Made by a program: the position numbers and the translations under genes
Shown here: piece after piece, positions 44,746-59,490 of the stretch
Layout: each line of letters opens with the position of its first letter
How positions within the stretch are numbered: the stretch's first letter is position 1
Notes under the pieces: generated by a model
Database searches by the model: none
What the model saw: the letters and a program-made list of their open reading frames with translations, nothing else
Told to the model about the DNA's origin: nothing
NCBI RefSeq assembly: GCF_011064845.1
Contig: NZ_CP049015.1
Location: 248,001 to 312,000 of the forward strand
DNA from: Citrobacter freundii ATCC 8090 = MTCC 1658 = NBRC 12681
GTDB lineage: Bacteria > Pseudomonadota > Gammaproteobacteria > Enterobacterales > Enterobacteriaceae
DNA length: 64,000 nt
Reading direction: 5' to 3'

Positions 44746-45852
44746 ATGAAAAATGTTGGTTTTATCGGCTGGCGCGGTATGGTCGGCTCTGTTCTCATGC
44801 AACGCATGGTTGAGGAGCGTGACTTCGACGCCATTCGCCCTGTTTTCTTTTCTACTTCCCAGCTCGGGCAGGCGGCACCGACGTTCGGTGGAACCGCGAC
44901 CGGCACGCTTCAGGACGCTTTTGATCTGGATGCGCTGAAGGCGCTCGATATCATCGTGACCTGTCAGGGCGGCGATTATACCAACGAAATCTATCCAAAG
45001 CTTCGTGAAAGCGGTTGGCAGGGTTACTGGATTGACGCGGCCTCTTCGCTGCGTATGAAAGACGACGCCATCATTATTCTCGATCCGGTTAACCAGGATG
45101 TCATCACCGATGGCCTGAATAAAGGTATTAAGACCTTTGTCGGCGGTAACTGCACCGTTAGCCTGATGCTGATGTCCCTTGGTGGCCTGTTTGCCAATGA
45201 CCTGGTCGACTGGGTCTCCGTGGCGACCTATCAGGCGGCTTCCGGCGGCGGCGCGCGTCATATGCGCGAGCTGTTGTCTCAGATGGGCCATCTGTATGGC
45301 CATGTGGCCGAGGAGCTGGCGACCCCATCCTCTGCTATTCTCGATATCGAACGTAAAGTAACGACGCTGTCCCGCAGCGGCGAACTGCCGGTTGATAACT
45401 TCGGCGTACCGCTGGCCGGTAGCCTGATTCCGTGGATCGACAAACAGCTCGATAACGGTCAGAGCCGTGAAGAGTGGAAGGGACAGGCGGAAACCAACAA
45501 AATTCTCAACACGTCTTCCGTGATCCCGGTTGATGGTCTGTGCGTGCGCGTCGGCGCGTTGCGCTGCCACAGCCAGGCGTTCACCATCAAACTGAAAAAA
45601 GATGTGTCTATTCCGACCGTGGAAGAACTGCTGGCGGCGCACAACCCGTGGGCGAAAGTAGTACCAAACGATCGTGAAATCACCATGCGTGAGTTAACCC
45701 CGGCGGCCGTTACCGGCACGTTGACCACGCCAGTAGGTCGTCTGCGTAAGCTGAATATGGGACCGGAGTTCCTGTCAGCCTTTACCGTAGGTGACCAGCT
45801 GCTTTGGGGTGCTGCGGAGCCATTGCGCCGCATGTTACGTCAACTGGCGTAA
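44746..45852 (+). CDS. asd: Aspartate-semialdehyde dehydrogenase Asd
   Basis: A 368-residue NADP enzyme that makes aspartate semialdehyde from aspartyl phosphate, feeding Lys/diaminopimelate, Met and Thr synthesis. The Rossmann start is [19 protein letters not shown], the catalytic Cys is Cys136 in GGNCTVSLM, and the substrate-binding [12 protein letters not shown] carries the active His. GCAGGAAAAAA lies before the ATG. It is one residue longer than in K-12. It ends with its own terminator, ahead of the glycogen operon. Confidence 0.96.
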   Translation: MKNVGFIGWRGMVGSVLMQRMVEERDFDAIRPVFFSTSQLGQAAPTFGGTATGTLQDAFDLDALKALDIIVTCQGGDYTNEIYPKLRESGWQGYWIDAASSLRMKDDAIIILDPVNQDVITDGLNKGIKTFVGGNCTVSLMLMSLGGLFANDLVDWVSVATYQAASGGGARHMRELLSQMGHLYGHVAEELATPSSAILDIERKVTTLSRSGELPVDNFGVPLAGSLIPWIDKQLDNGQSREEWKGQAETNKILNTSSVIPVDGLCVRVGALRCHSQAFTIKLKKDVSIPTVEELLAAHNPWAKVVPNDREITMRELTPAAVTGTLTTPVGRLRKLNMGPEFLSAFTVGDQLLWGAAEPLRRMLRQLA

Positions 45853-45868
45853 TGGTTTGTTAATGATC

Positions 45869-45897
45869 AAAGGGTGCTGAGTCACCCTTTTTTTTGC
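45869..45897 (+). terminator. Intrinsic terminator of asd
   Basis: AAAGGGTG (45869-45876) pairs with CACCCTTT (45883-45890), followed by eight T residues. Confidence 0.92.
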
Positions 45898-46125
45898 GTA
45901 ATACAGGAGTAAGCGCAGATGTTTCATTTTTTACCAGGAGTAAGATAAAGCATTGGCTATTCTTTAAGGGTGACTTAGTACCGGAGGTATTAAGTTGTTG
46001 CCTGAAGGTGGGACGACGCAGAGAGGATGCACAATTGTGCTGCGCCGTTCAGGTCAAAAAAAGTGTCGCTACCTGATGTCGAAAATCAGTTGGAAGGGGT
46101 GACACCATAAAACAGGATGACAACC

Positions 46126-48312
46126 ATGTCCGTTCGTATCGATAGAGACGTGATTAATGCGCTAATTGCAGGCCATTTTGCGGATCCTTTTTCCGTACTC
46201 GGTATGCACCAAACTGACGCTGGACTTGAAGTCCGCGCCCTATTACCTGACGCCACCGAAGTGTGGGTGATCGAACCCAAAACCGGACGCAAAGTCGGCA
46301 AGCTGGATTGCCTCGACTCTCGTGGTTTTTTCTGTGCAGTACTTCCCCGCCGTAAAAATTTCTTTCGCTATCAGTTGGCCGTTGTCTGGCATGGACAGCA
46401 GAATCTGATTGATGACCCTTATCGTTTTGGCCCATTGATCCAGGATATGGATGCCTGGCTGCTATCTGAAGGTACGCACCTGCGACCTTACGAAACGCTG
46501 GGTGCGCATGCGGATACCATGGATGGTGTAACCGGCACGCGCTTCTCTGTCTGGGCACCTAACGCTCAACGCGTGTCAGTGGTTGGGCAGTTCAACTACT
46601 GGGATGGCCGTCGCCACCCGATGCGCCTGCGCAAAGAAAGCGGTATCTGGGAGCTGTTTATCCCCGGTGCGCAGCATGGTCAGCTGTATAAATATGAGAT
46701 GATCGATGCCAACGGTAAGCTGCGAATCAAAGCGGACCCTTACGCCTTTGAAGCGCAAATGCGCCCGGAAACCGCGTCGCTTATCTGTGGTCTGCCGGAA
46801 AAAGTGGTGCAAAGCGAGGAGCGTAAAAAAGCCAACCAGTTTGATGCGCCAATCTCTATCTATGAAGTGCACCTGGGGTCATGGCGTCGTCATACCGATA
46901 ACAACTTCTGGCTGAGCTACCGCGAGCTGGCGGATCAGCTGGTGCCTTACGCCAAGTGGATGGGCTTTACCCACCTTGAACTGTTGCCGATTAACGAGCA
47001 TCCGTTCGACGGTAGCTGGGGTTACCAACCTACCGGCATGTATGCGCCGACCCGTCGATTTGGTACGCGCGATGACTTCCGCTATTTTGTGAATGCCGCG
47101 CATCAGGCGGGGCTGAACGTCATTCTTGACTGGGTGCCGGGCCATTTCCCGTCGGACGATTTTGGTCTGGCAGAGTTTGATGGCACTAATCTGTATGAGC
47201 ACAGCGACCCGCGAGAAGGGTATCACCAGGACTGGAACACGCTGATCTACAACTATGGCCGCCGTGAAGTCAGCAACTATCTGGTGGGCAACGCCCTGTA
47301 CTGGATTGAGCGCTTTGGTATCGACGCGCTGCGCGTGGATGCCGTGGCATCGATGATTTATCGCGACTACAGCCGTAAAGAAGGGGAATGGATCCCAAAT
47401 GAATTTGGCGGTCGTGAAAACCTCGAAGCCATTGAGTTTTTACGCAATACCAACCGTATTCTTGGCGAACAGGTGCCTGGTGCGGTGAGCATGGCGGAAG
47501 AGTCCACTGATTTTGCTGGCGTTTCAAGACCGCAGGACATGGGCGGTTTAGGGTTCTGGTATAAGTGGAACCTCGGCTGGATGCACGACACGCTGGACTA
47601 CATGAAACTGGATCCGGTTTATCGCCAACATCACCACGATAAGCTGACCTTCGGCATGCTGTACAACTACACCGAGAACTTTGTCCTGCCGTTGTCGCAC
47701 GATGAAGTGGTGCACGGCAAGAAATCGATTCTCGACCGCATGCCGGGCGATGCGTGGCAGAAGTTTGCCAACCTGCGCGCCTACTACGGCTGGATGTGGG
47801 CCTTCCCAGGCAAGAAACTGCTGTTTATGGGCAACGAGTTTGCGCAGGGACGTGAATGGAACCATGACGCGAGCCTCGACTGGCACCTGCTGGAAGGCGG
47901 TGATAACTGGCATCACGGCGTACAGCGTCTGGTGCGCGATCTGAACCTCACCTATCGTCATCACAAAGCGCTGCACGAGCTCGACTTTGACGCCTATGGC
48001 TTTGAGTGGCTGGTGGTGGATGACAAAGAACGTTCGGTGCTGGCTTTCGTGCGTCGTGACAAGGTCGGCAATGAAATCATCGTGGTCAGTAACTTTACGC
48101 CTGTGCCCCGCCACGGCTATCGCTTCGGTATCAATCAGCCGGGGAAATGGCGTGAGATCCTCAATACCGATTCGATGCATTACCACGGCAGCAATACTGG
48201 CAACGGCGGTGCGGTGCACAGTGATGAAATCGCCAGTCATGGTCGTCAGCATTCACTGAGCCTCACGTTGTCGCCGTTGGCAACGATCTGGCTGGTTCGG
48301 GAGGGGGAATGA
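46126..48312 (+). CDS. glgB: 1,4-alpha-glucan branching enzyme GlgB
   Basis: A 728-residue GH13 enzyme that creates alpha-1,6 branches in glycogen. An N-terminal CBM48-type region is followed by the catalytic barrel. Conserved region I is [11 protein letters not shown], region [17 protein letters not shown] (nucleophile Asp), region [14 protein letters not shown] (acid/base Glu) and region [13 protein letters not shown] choose ATG 46126 ([18 protein letters not shown]), giving the E. coli length, over ATG 46117 nine bases upstream. First gene of glgBXCAP; it overlaps glgX by four bases. The 270-base leader upstream carries no ORF. Confidence 0.96.
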   Translation: MSVRIDRDVINALIAGHFADPFSVLGMHQTDAGLEVRALLPDATEVWVIEPKTGRKVGKLDCLDSRGFFCAVLPRRKNFFRYQLAVVWHGQQNLIDDPYRFGPLIQDMDAWLLSEGTHLRPYETLGAHADTMDGVTGTRFSVWAPNAQRVSVVGQFNYWDGRRHPMRLRKESGIWELFIPGAQHGQLYKYEMIDANGKLRIKADPYAFEAQMRPETASLICGLPEKVVQSEERKKANQFDAPISIYEVHLGSWRRHTDNNFWLSYRELADQLVPYAKWMGFTHLELLPINEHPFDGSWGYQPTGMYAPTRRFGTRDDFRYFVNAAHQAGLNVILDWVPGHFPSDDFGLAEFDGTNLYEHSDPREGYHQDWNTLIYNYGRREVSNYLVGNALYWIERFGIDALRVDAVASMIYRDYSRKEGEWIPNEFGGRENLEAIEFLRNTNRILGEQVPGAVSMAEESTDFAGVSRPQDMGGLGFWYKWNLGWMHDTLDYMKLDPVYRQHHHDKLTFGMLYNYTENFVLPLSHDEVVHGKKSILDRMPGDAWQKFANLRAYYGWMWAFPGKKLLFMGNEFAQGREWNHDASLDWHLLEGGDNWHHGVQRLVRDLNLTYRHHKALHELDFDAYGFEWLVVDDKERSVLAFVRRDKVGNEIIVVSNFTPVPRHGYRFGINQPGKWREILNTDSMHYHGSNTGNGGAVHSDEIASHGRQHSLSLTLSPLATIWLVREGE

Positions 48313-50285
48313 CGCAACTGGCAACCGGCAACGCCACCCCCCATGGTGCAACGTATGACGGCCATGGCGTTAATTTTACTCTCTTCTCAGCCCACGCTGA
48401 ACGCGTTGAATTATGCGTATTTGACGAGGACGGTTGCGAACTCCGCTACGACCTGCCGGGGCGTAGCGGCGATGTCTGGCACGGCTATCTGGCCAACGCC
48501 CGGCCCGGTCTGCGCTATGGCTATCGCGTCCATGGCCCATGGCAACCGCAGCAGGGCCACCGGTTTAACCCAGCCAAGCTGCTGCTCGACCCTTGCGCCC
48601 GTCGGGTAGAGGGCGAGTTAAAAGATAACCCGCTGCTGCACGGCGGGCTAAATGAACCGGATCACCATGATAATGCCACCATCGCGCTGAAGGGCGTGGT
48701 GGTGTCCGACCATTATGACTGGGAGGATGATGCCCCGCCGCGCACGCCGTGGGGCAATACCGTAATTTACGAAGCGCATGTCAAAGGGTTGACGTATTTG
48801 CATCCTGACCTGCCGGAAGAGATTCGCGGAACCTACAAAGCGCTGGGTCATCCGGTGATGATCGACTATTTCAAGCGTCTCGGCATTACCGCGCTGGAGC
48901 TGCTGCCGGTGGCGCATTTTGCCAGCGAACCGCGACTTCAGCGGCTGGGCCTGTCGAACTACTGGGGCTACAACCCGGTGGCCATGTTCGCGCTGCATCC
49001 GGCCTATGCCTGTTCGCCGGAGAGTGCGCTTGATGAGTTTCGCGACGCGGTAAAAGCGCTGCACAAAGCGGGGATTGAGGTCATTCTCGATATCGTTTTG
49101 AACCACAGCGCCGAGCTGGATCTCGAAGGGCCTGTCTTCTCGCTGCGCGGAATTGATAACCGTAGCTATTATTGGATCAGGGACGATGGTGATTACTACA
49201 ACTGGACCGGTTGTGGGAACACCCTCAATTTGAGCCATCCCGGCGTTGTGGAATACGCATGTGAATGCCTGCGCTATTGGGTTGAAACCTGCCATGTAGA
49301 TGGTTTTCGTTTTGATTTGGCTTCCGTCATGGGGCGTACACCTGCGTTTCGTCAGGATGCGCCGCTGTTTACCGCGATCCAAACCTGTCCGCTGCTCTCA
49401 CGCGTGAAGCTGATTGCGGAACCGTGGGATATTGGTGAAGGCGGGTATCAGGTGGGGAATTTCCCCCCTCCGTTTGCCGAGTGGAATGACCATTTCCGCG
49501 ATGCGACGCGACGCTTTTGGCTCCAGCGTAATCTCTCGTTGGGCGAGTTTGCCGGGCGTTTTGCCGCATCCAGCGATGTGTTTAAACGCCAGGGCCGCAA
49601 ACCCAGCGCCACGGTCAATCTGGTGACCGCGCACGACGGTTTTACGCTACGCGACTGTGTGTGCTTCACAAATAAGCACAATGAAGCGAATGGTGAGGAA
49701 AATCGCGACGGCACTAGCAATAACTACAGCGACAATCATGGTAAAGAAGGATTAGGCGGCACGCTGGACCTGATTGAGCGGCGGCGCGACAGCATTCATG
49801 CGCTGTTAACCACGCTGTTGCTCTCCCAGGGGACGCCGATGTTGCTGGCGGGCGATGAGCATGGTCATAGCCAGCACGGCAACAATAACGCTTACTGTCA
49901 GGATAACGCCTTAACGTGGCTGGACTGGCAACAGGCAAACAGTGGGCTAACCACATTTACCGCCGCGCTGATTCATCTGCGCCGGCAAATCCCAGCATTA
50001 ACAGGGGATTGTTGGTGGGAAGAGGGCGATGGCAATGTTCGTTGGCTGAATAAGTACGCACAACCCTTAAGTGCGGATGAGTGGCAAAACGGCCCGAGGC
50101 AGATGCAAATCCAGCTTTCAGACCGTTTTCTGATTGCAATAAACGCCACGCTTGAGGTGACAGATATCGTTTTACCTGAAGGGGAATGGCATGCCATTCC
50201 CCCATTTGCCGGAGAGGATAATCCGGTGCTTACGGCTGTCTGGCAGGGACCTGCGCACGGACTGTGTGTGTTCCAGAGAAGATAA
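48309..50285 (+). CDS. glgX: Glycogen debranching enzyme GlgX
   Basis: A 658-residue isoamylase-type GH13 enzyme that removes short branches left by GlgP. An N-terminal CBM48 domain ([29 protein letters not shown]) is followed by DIVLNHSAE (region I), [13 protein letters not shown] (region II, nucleophile), LIAEPWDIG (region III, acid/base) and VTAHDGF (region IV). It overlaps glgB by four bases; glgC starts 14 bases after it. Confidence 0.96.
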   Translation: MTQLATGNATPHGATYDGHGVNFTLFSAHAERVELCVFDEDGCELRYDLPGRSGDVWHGYLANARPGLRYGYRVHGPWQPQQGHRFNPAKLLLDPCARRVEGELKDNPLLHGGLNEPDHHDNATIALKGVVVSDHYDWEDDAPPRTPWGNTVIYEAHVKGLTYLHPDLPEEIRGTYKALGHPVMIDYFKRLGITALELLPVAHFASEPRLQRLGLSNYWGYNPVAMFALHPAYACSPESALDEFRDAVKALHKAGIEVILDIVLNHSAELDLEGPVFSLRGIDNRSYYWIRDDGDYYNWTGCGNTLNLSHPGVVEYACECLRYWVETCHVDGFRFDLASVMGRTPAFRQDAPLFTAIQTCPLLSRVKLIAEPWDIGEGGYQVGNFPPPFAEWNDHFRDATRRFWLQRNLSLGEFAGRFAASSDVFKRQGRKPSATVNLVTAHDGFTLRDCVCFTNKHNEANGEENRDGTSNNYSDNHGKEGLGGTLDLIERRRDSIHALLTTLLLSQGTPMLLAGDEHGHSQHGNNNAYCQDNALTWLDWQQANSGLTTFTAALIHLRRQIPALTGDCWWEEGDGNVRWLNKYAQPLSADEWQNGPRQMQIQLSDRFLIAINATLEVTDIVLPEGEWHAIPPFAGEDNPVLTAVWQGPAHGLCVFQRR

Positions 50286-50299
50286 AAAAGGAGTTAGTC

Positions 50300-51594
50300 A
50301 TGGTGAGTTTAGAGAAGAACGATCGTGTAATGTTGGCGCGCCAGCTGCCATTAAAATCTGTTGCCCTGATCCTGGCCGGTGGCCGCGGTACCCGCTTAAA
50401 AGATTTGACCAACAAACGTGCCAAACCTGCTGTGCACTTTGGCGGTAAGTTCCGCATTATCGATTTTGCCTTATCCAACTGTATTAACTCCGGGATCCGC
50501 CGTATTGGCGTGATCACTCAGTACCAGTCCCACACGCTGGTGCAGCATATTCAGCGCGGCTGGTCGTTCTTTAGCGAAGAGATGAACGAGTTTGTCGATT
50601 TGCTGCCTGCCCAGCAGAGAATGCAGGGTGAAAACTGGTATCGCGGTACGGCGGATGCGGTGACCCAAAACCTGGACATCATTCGACGCTATAAAGCGGA
50701 ATACGTGGTGATCCTCGCGGGCGATCATATTTATAAGCAGGACTACTCACGCATGCTGATCGACCACGTCGAGAAGGGCGCGCGTTGCACCGTGGCCTGT
50801 ATGCCAGTGCCTATTGAAGAGGCCAGCGCGTTTGGCGTGATGGACGTGGACGACACCGATAAAATTATCGAGTTCGTTGAAAAACCCGCCAATCCGCCAG
50901 CCATGCCAGGCGACCCGACCAAATCTCTTGCCAGTATGGGGATCTACATTTTCAACGCCGATTATCTGTATGAACTGCTAGCGGAAGATGATCTCGATGA
51001 AAAATCCAGTCACGATTTTGGCAAAGACATTATCCCGAAAATCACCGAAGCTGGCATGGCGTATGCACATCCATTCCCGTTGTCCTGCGTGCAGTCTGAC
51101 CCGGAATCCGAACCGTACTGGCGCGATGTGGGGACGCTGGAAGCCTACTGGAAGGCGAACCTTGATCTGGCTTCGGTGACGCCTGAACTGGATATGTACG
51201 ACCAGGATTGGCCAATCCGAACGCACATGGAATCGCTGCCACCGGCGAAATTTGTGCAGGACCGTTCCGGTAGCCACGGAATGACGCTGAACTCGCTGGT
51301 TTCTGGCGGATGCATAATTTCAGGTTCGGTAGTGGTGCAGTCCGTTCTGTTCCCGCGAGTGCGGGTGAATTCATTCTGTAACATTGATTCGGCAGTGTTG
51401 TTACCTGAAGTGTGGGTGGGACGTTCGTGCCGCTTACGTCGTTGCATTATCGACCGCGCCTGCGTTATTCCTGAAGGCATGGTGATAGGTGAAAACGCGG
51501 AAGAAGATGCGCGTCGTTTCTACCGTTCAGAGGAAGGCATTGTGCTGGTCACGCGTGAAATGCTGCGCAAACTGCAGATCAAACAGGAGCGATA

Positions 51595-51595
<1 letters not shown>
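50300..51595 (+). CDS. glgC: Glucose-1-phosphate adenylyltransferase GlgC
   Basis: A 431-residue ADP-glucose pyrophosphorylase, the committed and allosterically controlled step of glycogen synthesis (fructose-1,6-bisphosphate activates, AMP inhibits). The N-terminal nucleotide-binding motif is [41 protein letters not shown] sequence, with GDHIYKQDY as catalytic block and FVEKP for glucose-1-P binding. The C-terminus is a left-handed beta-helix. The start 50300 (AAAAAAGGAGTTAGTC before ATG) gives the E. coli N-terminus; the ATG at 50264 lies inside glgX. It overlaps glgA by one base. Confidence 0.96.
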
Positions 51596-55495
<3,900 letters not shown>

Positions 55496-55522
55496 CTGTT
55501 ACACGGCTGCTAATATAATCTG

Positions 55523-55564
55523 TTCAGGCAGTAGCGAATGTTGTTACTGCCTGAATTTTTTTAA
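55523..55564 (+). terminator. Intrinsic terminator of glgBXCAP
   Basis: TTCAGGCAGTA (55523-55533) pairs perfectly with TACTGCCTGAA (55545-55555), followed by a T run. Confidence 0.92.
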
Positions 55565-55987
55565 ATAAATAGAATAAAATGTCATTTATATTAAAGGGGG
55601 GGTATTTCAAAGCGAAGGGGCGTTATTGAGTTATTATTATTGCTGGTGGGTATGCACAAACTGAATAACGAAGATTATTTACTTTTTGAAAAAGTAGAGT
55701 GTGAGAAATAAAAACATGTGGTTCCTTGGTGCTGATATCTACAATGGTGGGTAAGACATAAAATTGAATATTAACTCGATGTTCTGTATATAAGCTGTTC
55801 TATTTATATGACTAATGTTGCGAACACTTAAAATGGTTCGTGTTTATCGTTATTAACTAATAAGATGATTATGCGTATAAGAGTATTGATTTTAATGCTT
55901 CTGGTATGATAACTATTAATGTGTTCTATTGGTTTTTATTAATGGGTTTACGAGTTTTATACAAATTATTAATGGATAGGGTGTTCT
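55565..55987 (+). other. AT-rich leader before the accessory pair (423 bases without a gene)
   Basis: Strongly AT-rich DNA with no ORF, REP or ERIC element. It presumably holds the promoter of the gene at 55988, preceded by GGATAGGGTGTTCT. I see no clear repeat or attachment site. The change in composition right after the glg terminator marks the left edge of an inserted segment. Confidence 0.5.
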
Positions 55988-56770
55988 ATGGATGATAAAA
56001 AGGTAACTAAAGGGGTAACAGCGAAGAATAATAATGTGATTACTCAAAAAATAACACGTCATGTAGAGATTTTTTTACTTCTTTGGGTTAACGAGAGTGA
56101 TGCAGCAGTAAAAATGTTTTCTGAGTCGGCTCAAACCAGAATGAAAAATATAAAGAAGGCATCATGGTTTGATGAGAAAGTGCATAAAGTACACTGCCCT
56201 CCAGTACAATCCATTCAGGAGATAAAAATCGTGGTATCTGCATGGATTAATAAATACGGAGGGAAAGAGAAAGCTCGAGTGAAAGAGGTCGGTATTTTTT
56301 CTCATGCTGCACTAGATGGACCAATATCCATTTACACCGCGAATATGCCATCAGTCCCTGATTGTAGTTGCCAAATGGCTATTACAGGAGGTTGGGATGA
56401 TATTGACTTTAATTGGGTGAGGAAAGATGCCCTATGTGTTTTTTATGGTTGCAATTCAGGCCATAAGAATGGTTTCTCTCAAAAAATATCAGCACTGGAA
56501 AATTTTAAAGATGTAACAATATGGGGGCAATCGACATCCACTTTTCCGTCTTCTTATCCTGATAAAAGAAAAACAACTCTGGATCGAGCATCTAATCTAG
56601 TGTGGGATTTAGAACCCACATATATGGTTGGTGGGAATGATAATGAGGGATATTTGGCTATAATGTCACTCACAGGTATTGATATAAATCCTCTGAACTA
56701 TTTCCTTAATGGAGAGTATAAAGGGACAGATCATCAAGGAGTGTTTAATGATCATAGAGAAAAAAACTAA
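55988..56770 (+). CDS. Predicted caspase/CHAT-like (clan CD fold) protein, possible toxin/effector
   Basis: A 260-residue protein with no signal peptide or membrane segment. A hydrophobic strand then His (VGIFSHAALDG, His106) is followed later by a strand then Cys (LCVFYGCNSGHK, Cys155). This is the His-then-Cys order and local pattern of caspase-like and CHAT peptidases (x-S/T-H-G ... x-C-x-S-G). WGQSTSTFPSSYPD (179-191) and MVGGNDNEGYLA close the domain. I recall similar sequences near type VI secretion genes, but could not check. The downstream lipoprotein overlaps it by 23 bases, suggesting an effector/immunity pair. AT content is high. Confidence 0.55.
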   Translation: MDDKKVTKGVTAKNNNVITQKITRHVEIFLLLWVNESDAAVKMFSESAQTRMKNIKKASWFDEKVHKVHCPPVQSIQEIKIVVSAWINKYGGKEKARVKEVGIFSHAALDGPISIYTANMPSVPDCSCQMAITGGWDDIDFNWVRKDALCVFYGCNSGHKNGFSQKISALENFKDVTIWGQSTSTFPSSYPDKRKTTLDRASNLVWDLEPTYMVGGNDNEGYLAIMSLTGIDINPLNYFLNGEYKGTDHQGVFNDHREKN

Positions 56771-57296
56771 ATGCTTTTTACTGATGTTGATTTTATTGAT
56801 AACAGGATGCGATGAATTTCTTGGGTATCAAGAACCTTCTTTTGTTGTTTATGGTGATGAATCAATCCTGAAAAATACCATAATCAATGTAAACATCATT
56901 ATGAACAACCGGAATCACCCAGGTAATTTATTGTATAAAACACAGTCTTTATTATATAAAGGGGATATCTATCCAATTAATTTTAGACGAGTGGATGATA
57001 TTGTTCATTATGTAATATTTTATTCTTATAATAATAAAATAAATACACTAAGTTTTGATGCTGCTATTCCAAGGATTAAATTGAAAACGAGAAATGCTCA
57101 AATAATAGTAGTGAAAAAGCGTAAGCAGGATGTTTATATTGAGTATTATGGTCAGGAAATTAGTGCAAATAATAGAATACCTCTTTTCGTTGGTCAAGTA
57201 GTCATTTCTCAAAATGAATATTTGGAAAATAATGCGATGTATAGATATGGTGAGCAGTTTTCTTTGAATCATTTTTACGGTTTATTTAAGAGCTGA
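56748..57296 (+). CDS. Lipoprotein of unknown function, candidate immunity protein
   Basis: A 182-residue lipoprotein: MIIEKKTKCFLLMLILLITGC ends in a lipobox (LITGC, Cys21). A +2 Asp (CDEF) suggests inner-membrane retention. The mature part is beta-rich, with many Asn, Ile and Tyr. The start at 56748 has AAGGAG eight bases upstream; the longer frame to 56709 would put polar residues before the signal peptide. It overlaps the end of the upstream gene by 23 bases in another frame. Lipoprotein immunity proteins are common partners of periplasm-acting effectors. No family recognised. Confidence 0.6.
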   Translation: MIIEKKTKCFLLMLILLITGCDEFLGYQEPSFVVYGDESILKNTIINVNIIMNNRNHPGNLLYKTQSLLYKGDIYPINFRRVDDIVHYVIFYSYNNKINTLSFDAAIPRIKLKTRNAQIIVVKKRKQDVYIEYYGQEISANNRIPLFVGQVVISQNEYLENNAMYRYGEQFSLNHFYGLFKS

Positions 57297-57340
57297 AAAT
57301 AAGAGTGTTTATTCTCGATAATCGTTTATCTGATTCTGTT

Positions 57341-57378
57341 AATGTAAGGAGGATACTGGGAAGTATCCTCCTTACATT
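57341..57378. terminator. Perfect 17-bp inverted repeat at the glpD 3' end
   Basis: Left arm 57341-57357 and right arm 57362-57378 (both read AATGTAAGGAGGATACT, on opposite strands) pair over a 4-base loop. It starts four bases beyond the glpD stop and lies between the accessory island and glpD. It is long and perfect but lacks a strong T run on either strand, so it may be a bidirectional terminator or the edge of the inserted segment. Confidence 0.6.
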
Positions 57379-57381
57379 AGG

Positions 57382-58890
57382 TTAAGATGCCAGCGACAGC
57401 TGGTGCTTCTCAATGTATTCAGCCAGCCACTGGGTCATGCGCGACTGCTGCTCAGCGTTCAGCCACATACCTTCTTTCGTGCGACGCCACAACGCATCTT
57501 CTGCACGACGAACCCATTCGTGATCGACCAGATATTTCAGCTCGGCTTCATAAAACTCATGGCCAAAGTCTTCACCTAACTCGGCAAGCGAGGTGGCTTC
57601 GCCGATGACCCATTCGGTGTTGCTGCCGTAGGTGCGAGAATAATGGCGCGCCAGCGACTCGGTCAGGAACGGGTAGCGACGGCGCAGTTTGGCCGCGTAG
57701 TCTTCGCGATCGCCGCCAATGTCACCGCCTGGCAGAATGCACTCTTTGGTCCACGCCGGGCCGATGCCCTGATAGTACGACGCCAGTTTTTCCATCGCAT
57801 GTTCAGCCAGCTTACGATAGGTCGTCAGCTTACCGCCAAAGACCGACAGCAGCGGCGCTTTGCCGTTTTCGTCGTGGATATCCAGCGTGTAATCACGGGT
57901 GATCGCCTGCGGTGAGTCAGACTCGTCATCGCACAGCGGACGCACGCCCGAGTAAGTCCAGACGATATCATCACGGCCCAGCTGCTTCTTAAAGTGCGCG
58001 TTGTAAACCTTCAGCAGGTAATTGATCTCGCTTTCATCAATTTTCACCGCTTTCGGATCGCCTTTGTATTCAACGTCTGTCGTCCCGATGATCGAGAATT
58101 CGTCCATCCATGGGATAACAAACACAATGCGTTTATCTTCGTTTTGCAGAATATAAGCTTGCTTCTGGGTATGGACACGCGGCACCACGATGTGGCTGCC
58201 TTTAATCAGACGAATACCGTACGGCGATGGCAGGTGCATACCGTCGTCGAAGAACTCTTTCACCCACGGACCGGTGGCGTTGACTAGGCCACACGCCTGC
58301 CAGGTGTGTTTTTTGCCGGTATCGATATCTTCAGCTTCAACAATCCACAAACCGTTTTCACGGCGAGCAGAGGTGGCGCGAGTGCGGGTTAATACTTCTC
58401 CGCCTTTGCGTACGACCATTTGGGCGTTTGCCAAAACCAGTCGTGCATCGTCTACCCAGCAGTCAGAATATTCGAAACCGCGCACAATCTCAGGTTTCAT
58501 TACAGAATCTGCGCCAAAACGCAAACCGGTAGAACTTGGCAAACTGGTGCGTTTGCCCAGATGATCGTACATAAACAAACCAATCCGGATCATCCACGCC
58601 GGACGCAGGTGCGGGCGGTGGGGCAGACGAAAGCGCATAGGGAAGGCGATGTGTGGTGCCATTTTCAACAGCACTTCACGTTCGGCCAGCGCTTCGCTCA
58701 CCAGACGAAATTCGTAGTGTTCCAGGTAGCGCAGGCCACCGTGGATGAGTTTGGAGCTAGCGGAAGAGGTGGCGCAGGCTAAATCCTGCGCTTCCAGCAT
58801 CAGCACGGATAAACCGCGTCCAGCGGCATCTGCCGCGATACCGGCACCGTTGATGCCTCCACCTATCACAATCAGATCTTTGGTTTCCAT
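57382..58890 (-). CDS. glpD: Aerobic glycerol-3-phosphate dehydrogenase GlpD
   Basis: A 502-residue peripheral inner-membrane flavoenzyme that oxidises glycerol-3-phosphate to DHAP and feeds electrons to ubiquinone. The FAD-binding dinucleotide fold is LIVIGGGINGAGIAADAAGRG, followed by CATSSASSKLIHGGLRYLEHYEF. SVFGGKLTTYRKLAE is the second FAD block. The start at 58890 (METKDLI) follows GAGAGGCCAGC; the longer frame (MREAS) adds five codons. GlpR and CRP control it in E. coli; a GlpR box lies upstream. Confidence 0.96.
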   Translation of the reverse strand: METKDLIVIGGGINGAGIAADAAGRGLSVLMLEAQDLACATSSASSKLIHGGLRYLEHYEFRLVSEALAEREVLLKMAPHIAFPMRFRLPHRPHLRPAWMIRIGLFMYDHLGKRTSLPSSTGLRFGADSVMKPEIVRGFEYSDCWVDDARLVLANAQMVVRKGGEVLTRTRATSARRENGLWIVEAEDIDTGKKHTWQACGLVNATGPWVKEFFDDGMHLPSPYGIRLIKGSHIVVPRVHTQKQAYILQNEDKRIVFVIPWMDEFSIIGTTDVEYKGDPKAVKIDESEINYLLKVYNAHFKKQLGRDDIVWTYSGVRPLCDDESDSPQAITRDYTLDIHDENGKAPLLSVFGGKLTTYRKLAEHAMEKLASYYQGIGPAWTKECILPGGDIGGDREDYAAKLRRRYPFLTESLARHYSRTYGSNTEWVIGEATSLAELGEDFGHEFYEAELKYLVDHEWVRRAEDALWRRTKEGMWLNAEQQSRMTQWLAEYIEKHQLSLAS

Positions 58891-58923
58891 GCTGGCCTCT
58901 CGCACTTTCGTTATAGCTCATTA

Positions 58924-58941
58924 ATGTTCGTTATCGAGCAT
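58924..58941 (-). promoter_or_regulatory. GlpR operator before glpD
   Basis: ATGTTCGTTATCGAGCAT is a palindromic match to the GlpR box WATGTTCGWTAWCGAACATW, about 35-50 bases upstream of the glpD ATG and in the divergent glpD/glpE space. Confidence 0.85.
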
Positions 58942-59088
58942 GATAGCAAAGATTCGCGCCATTGGTAACATCGGATAAACAATTTACAGTGATACATATA
59001 ACATTATGGCGTTTAACTGCCGTCGGGACGTACACTAAGAAGTAACATGTCCGAAAAGCGTCACCTGCCATATAAAGAAGAGAGAGCA

Positions 59089-59415
59089 ATGGATCAGTTT
59101 GAATGTATTAATGTCGAAGAAGCGCATCAGAAGCTGCATCAGGGGAGCGCGGTGTTGGTGGATATCCGCGATCCGCAAAGCTATGCGATGGGTCATGCCC
59201 CGCAGGCGTTTCATCTGACGAACGACACGCTGGGGTCGTTTATGCGCGAGCATGATTTCGACACCGCCGTATTGGTGATGTGTTATCACGGCAACAGCAG
59301 TAAAGGTGCGGCGCAATATCTTCTTCAACAAGGCTATGACGCGGTTTACAGCGTTGATGGCGGCTTCGACGCCTGGCATCGACATTTTCCGGCAGAAGTG
59401 GCATACGGTTCGTAA
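59089..59415 (+). CDS. glpE: Thiosulfate sulfurtransferase GlpE (rhodanese)
   Basis: A 108-residue single-domain rhodanese that moves sulfur from thiosulfate to cyanide or thiols. The active-site loop is [12 protein letters not shown] with Cys65. AAGAGAGAGCA lies before the ATG at 59089 ([13 protein letters not shown]); the frame is open upstream to 59047 but lacks support. First gene of glpEGR. Confidence 0.95.
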   Translation: MDQFECINVEEAHQKLHQGSAVLVDIRDPQSYAMGHAPQAFHLTNDTLGSFMREHDFDTAVLVMCYHGNSSKGAAQYLLQQGYDAVYSVDGGFDAWHRHFPAEVAYGS

Positions 59416-59490
59416 GCTAACAAAGATGCAGCCTGAAACGGGCAGGATAGATATACTGTCCTCTTTTGTGTGGAATAAGCGACAGCAACC

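Noticed and set aside
44551..45642. 363-codon minus-strand frame opposite asd
   Set aside because: It is antisense to a full-length, clearly conserved asd and has no own RBS or family features.
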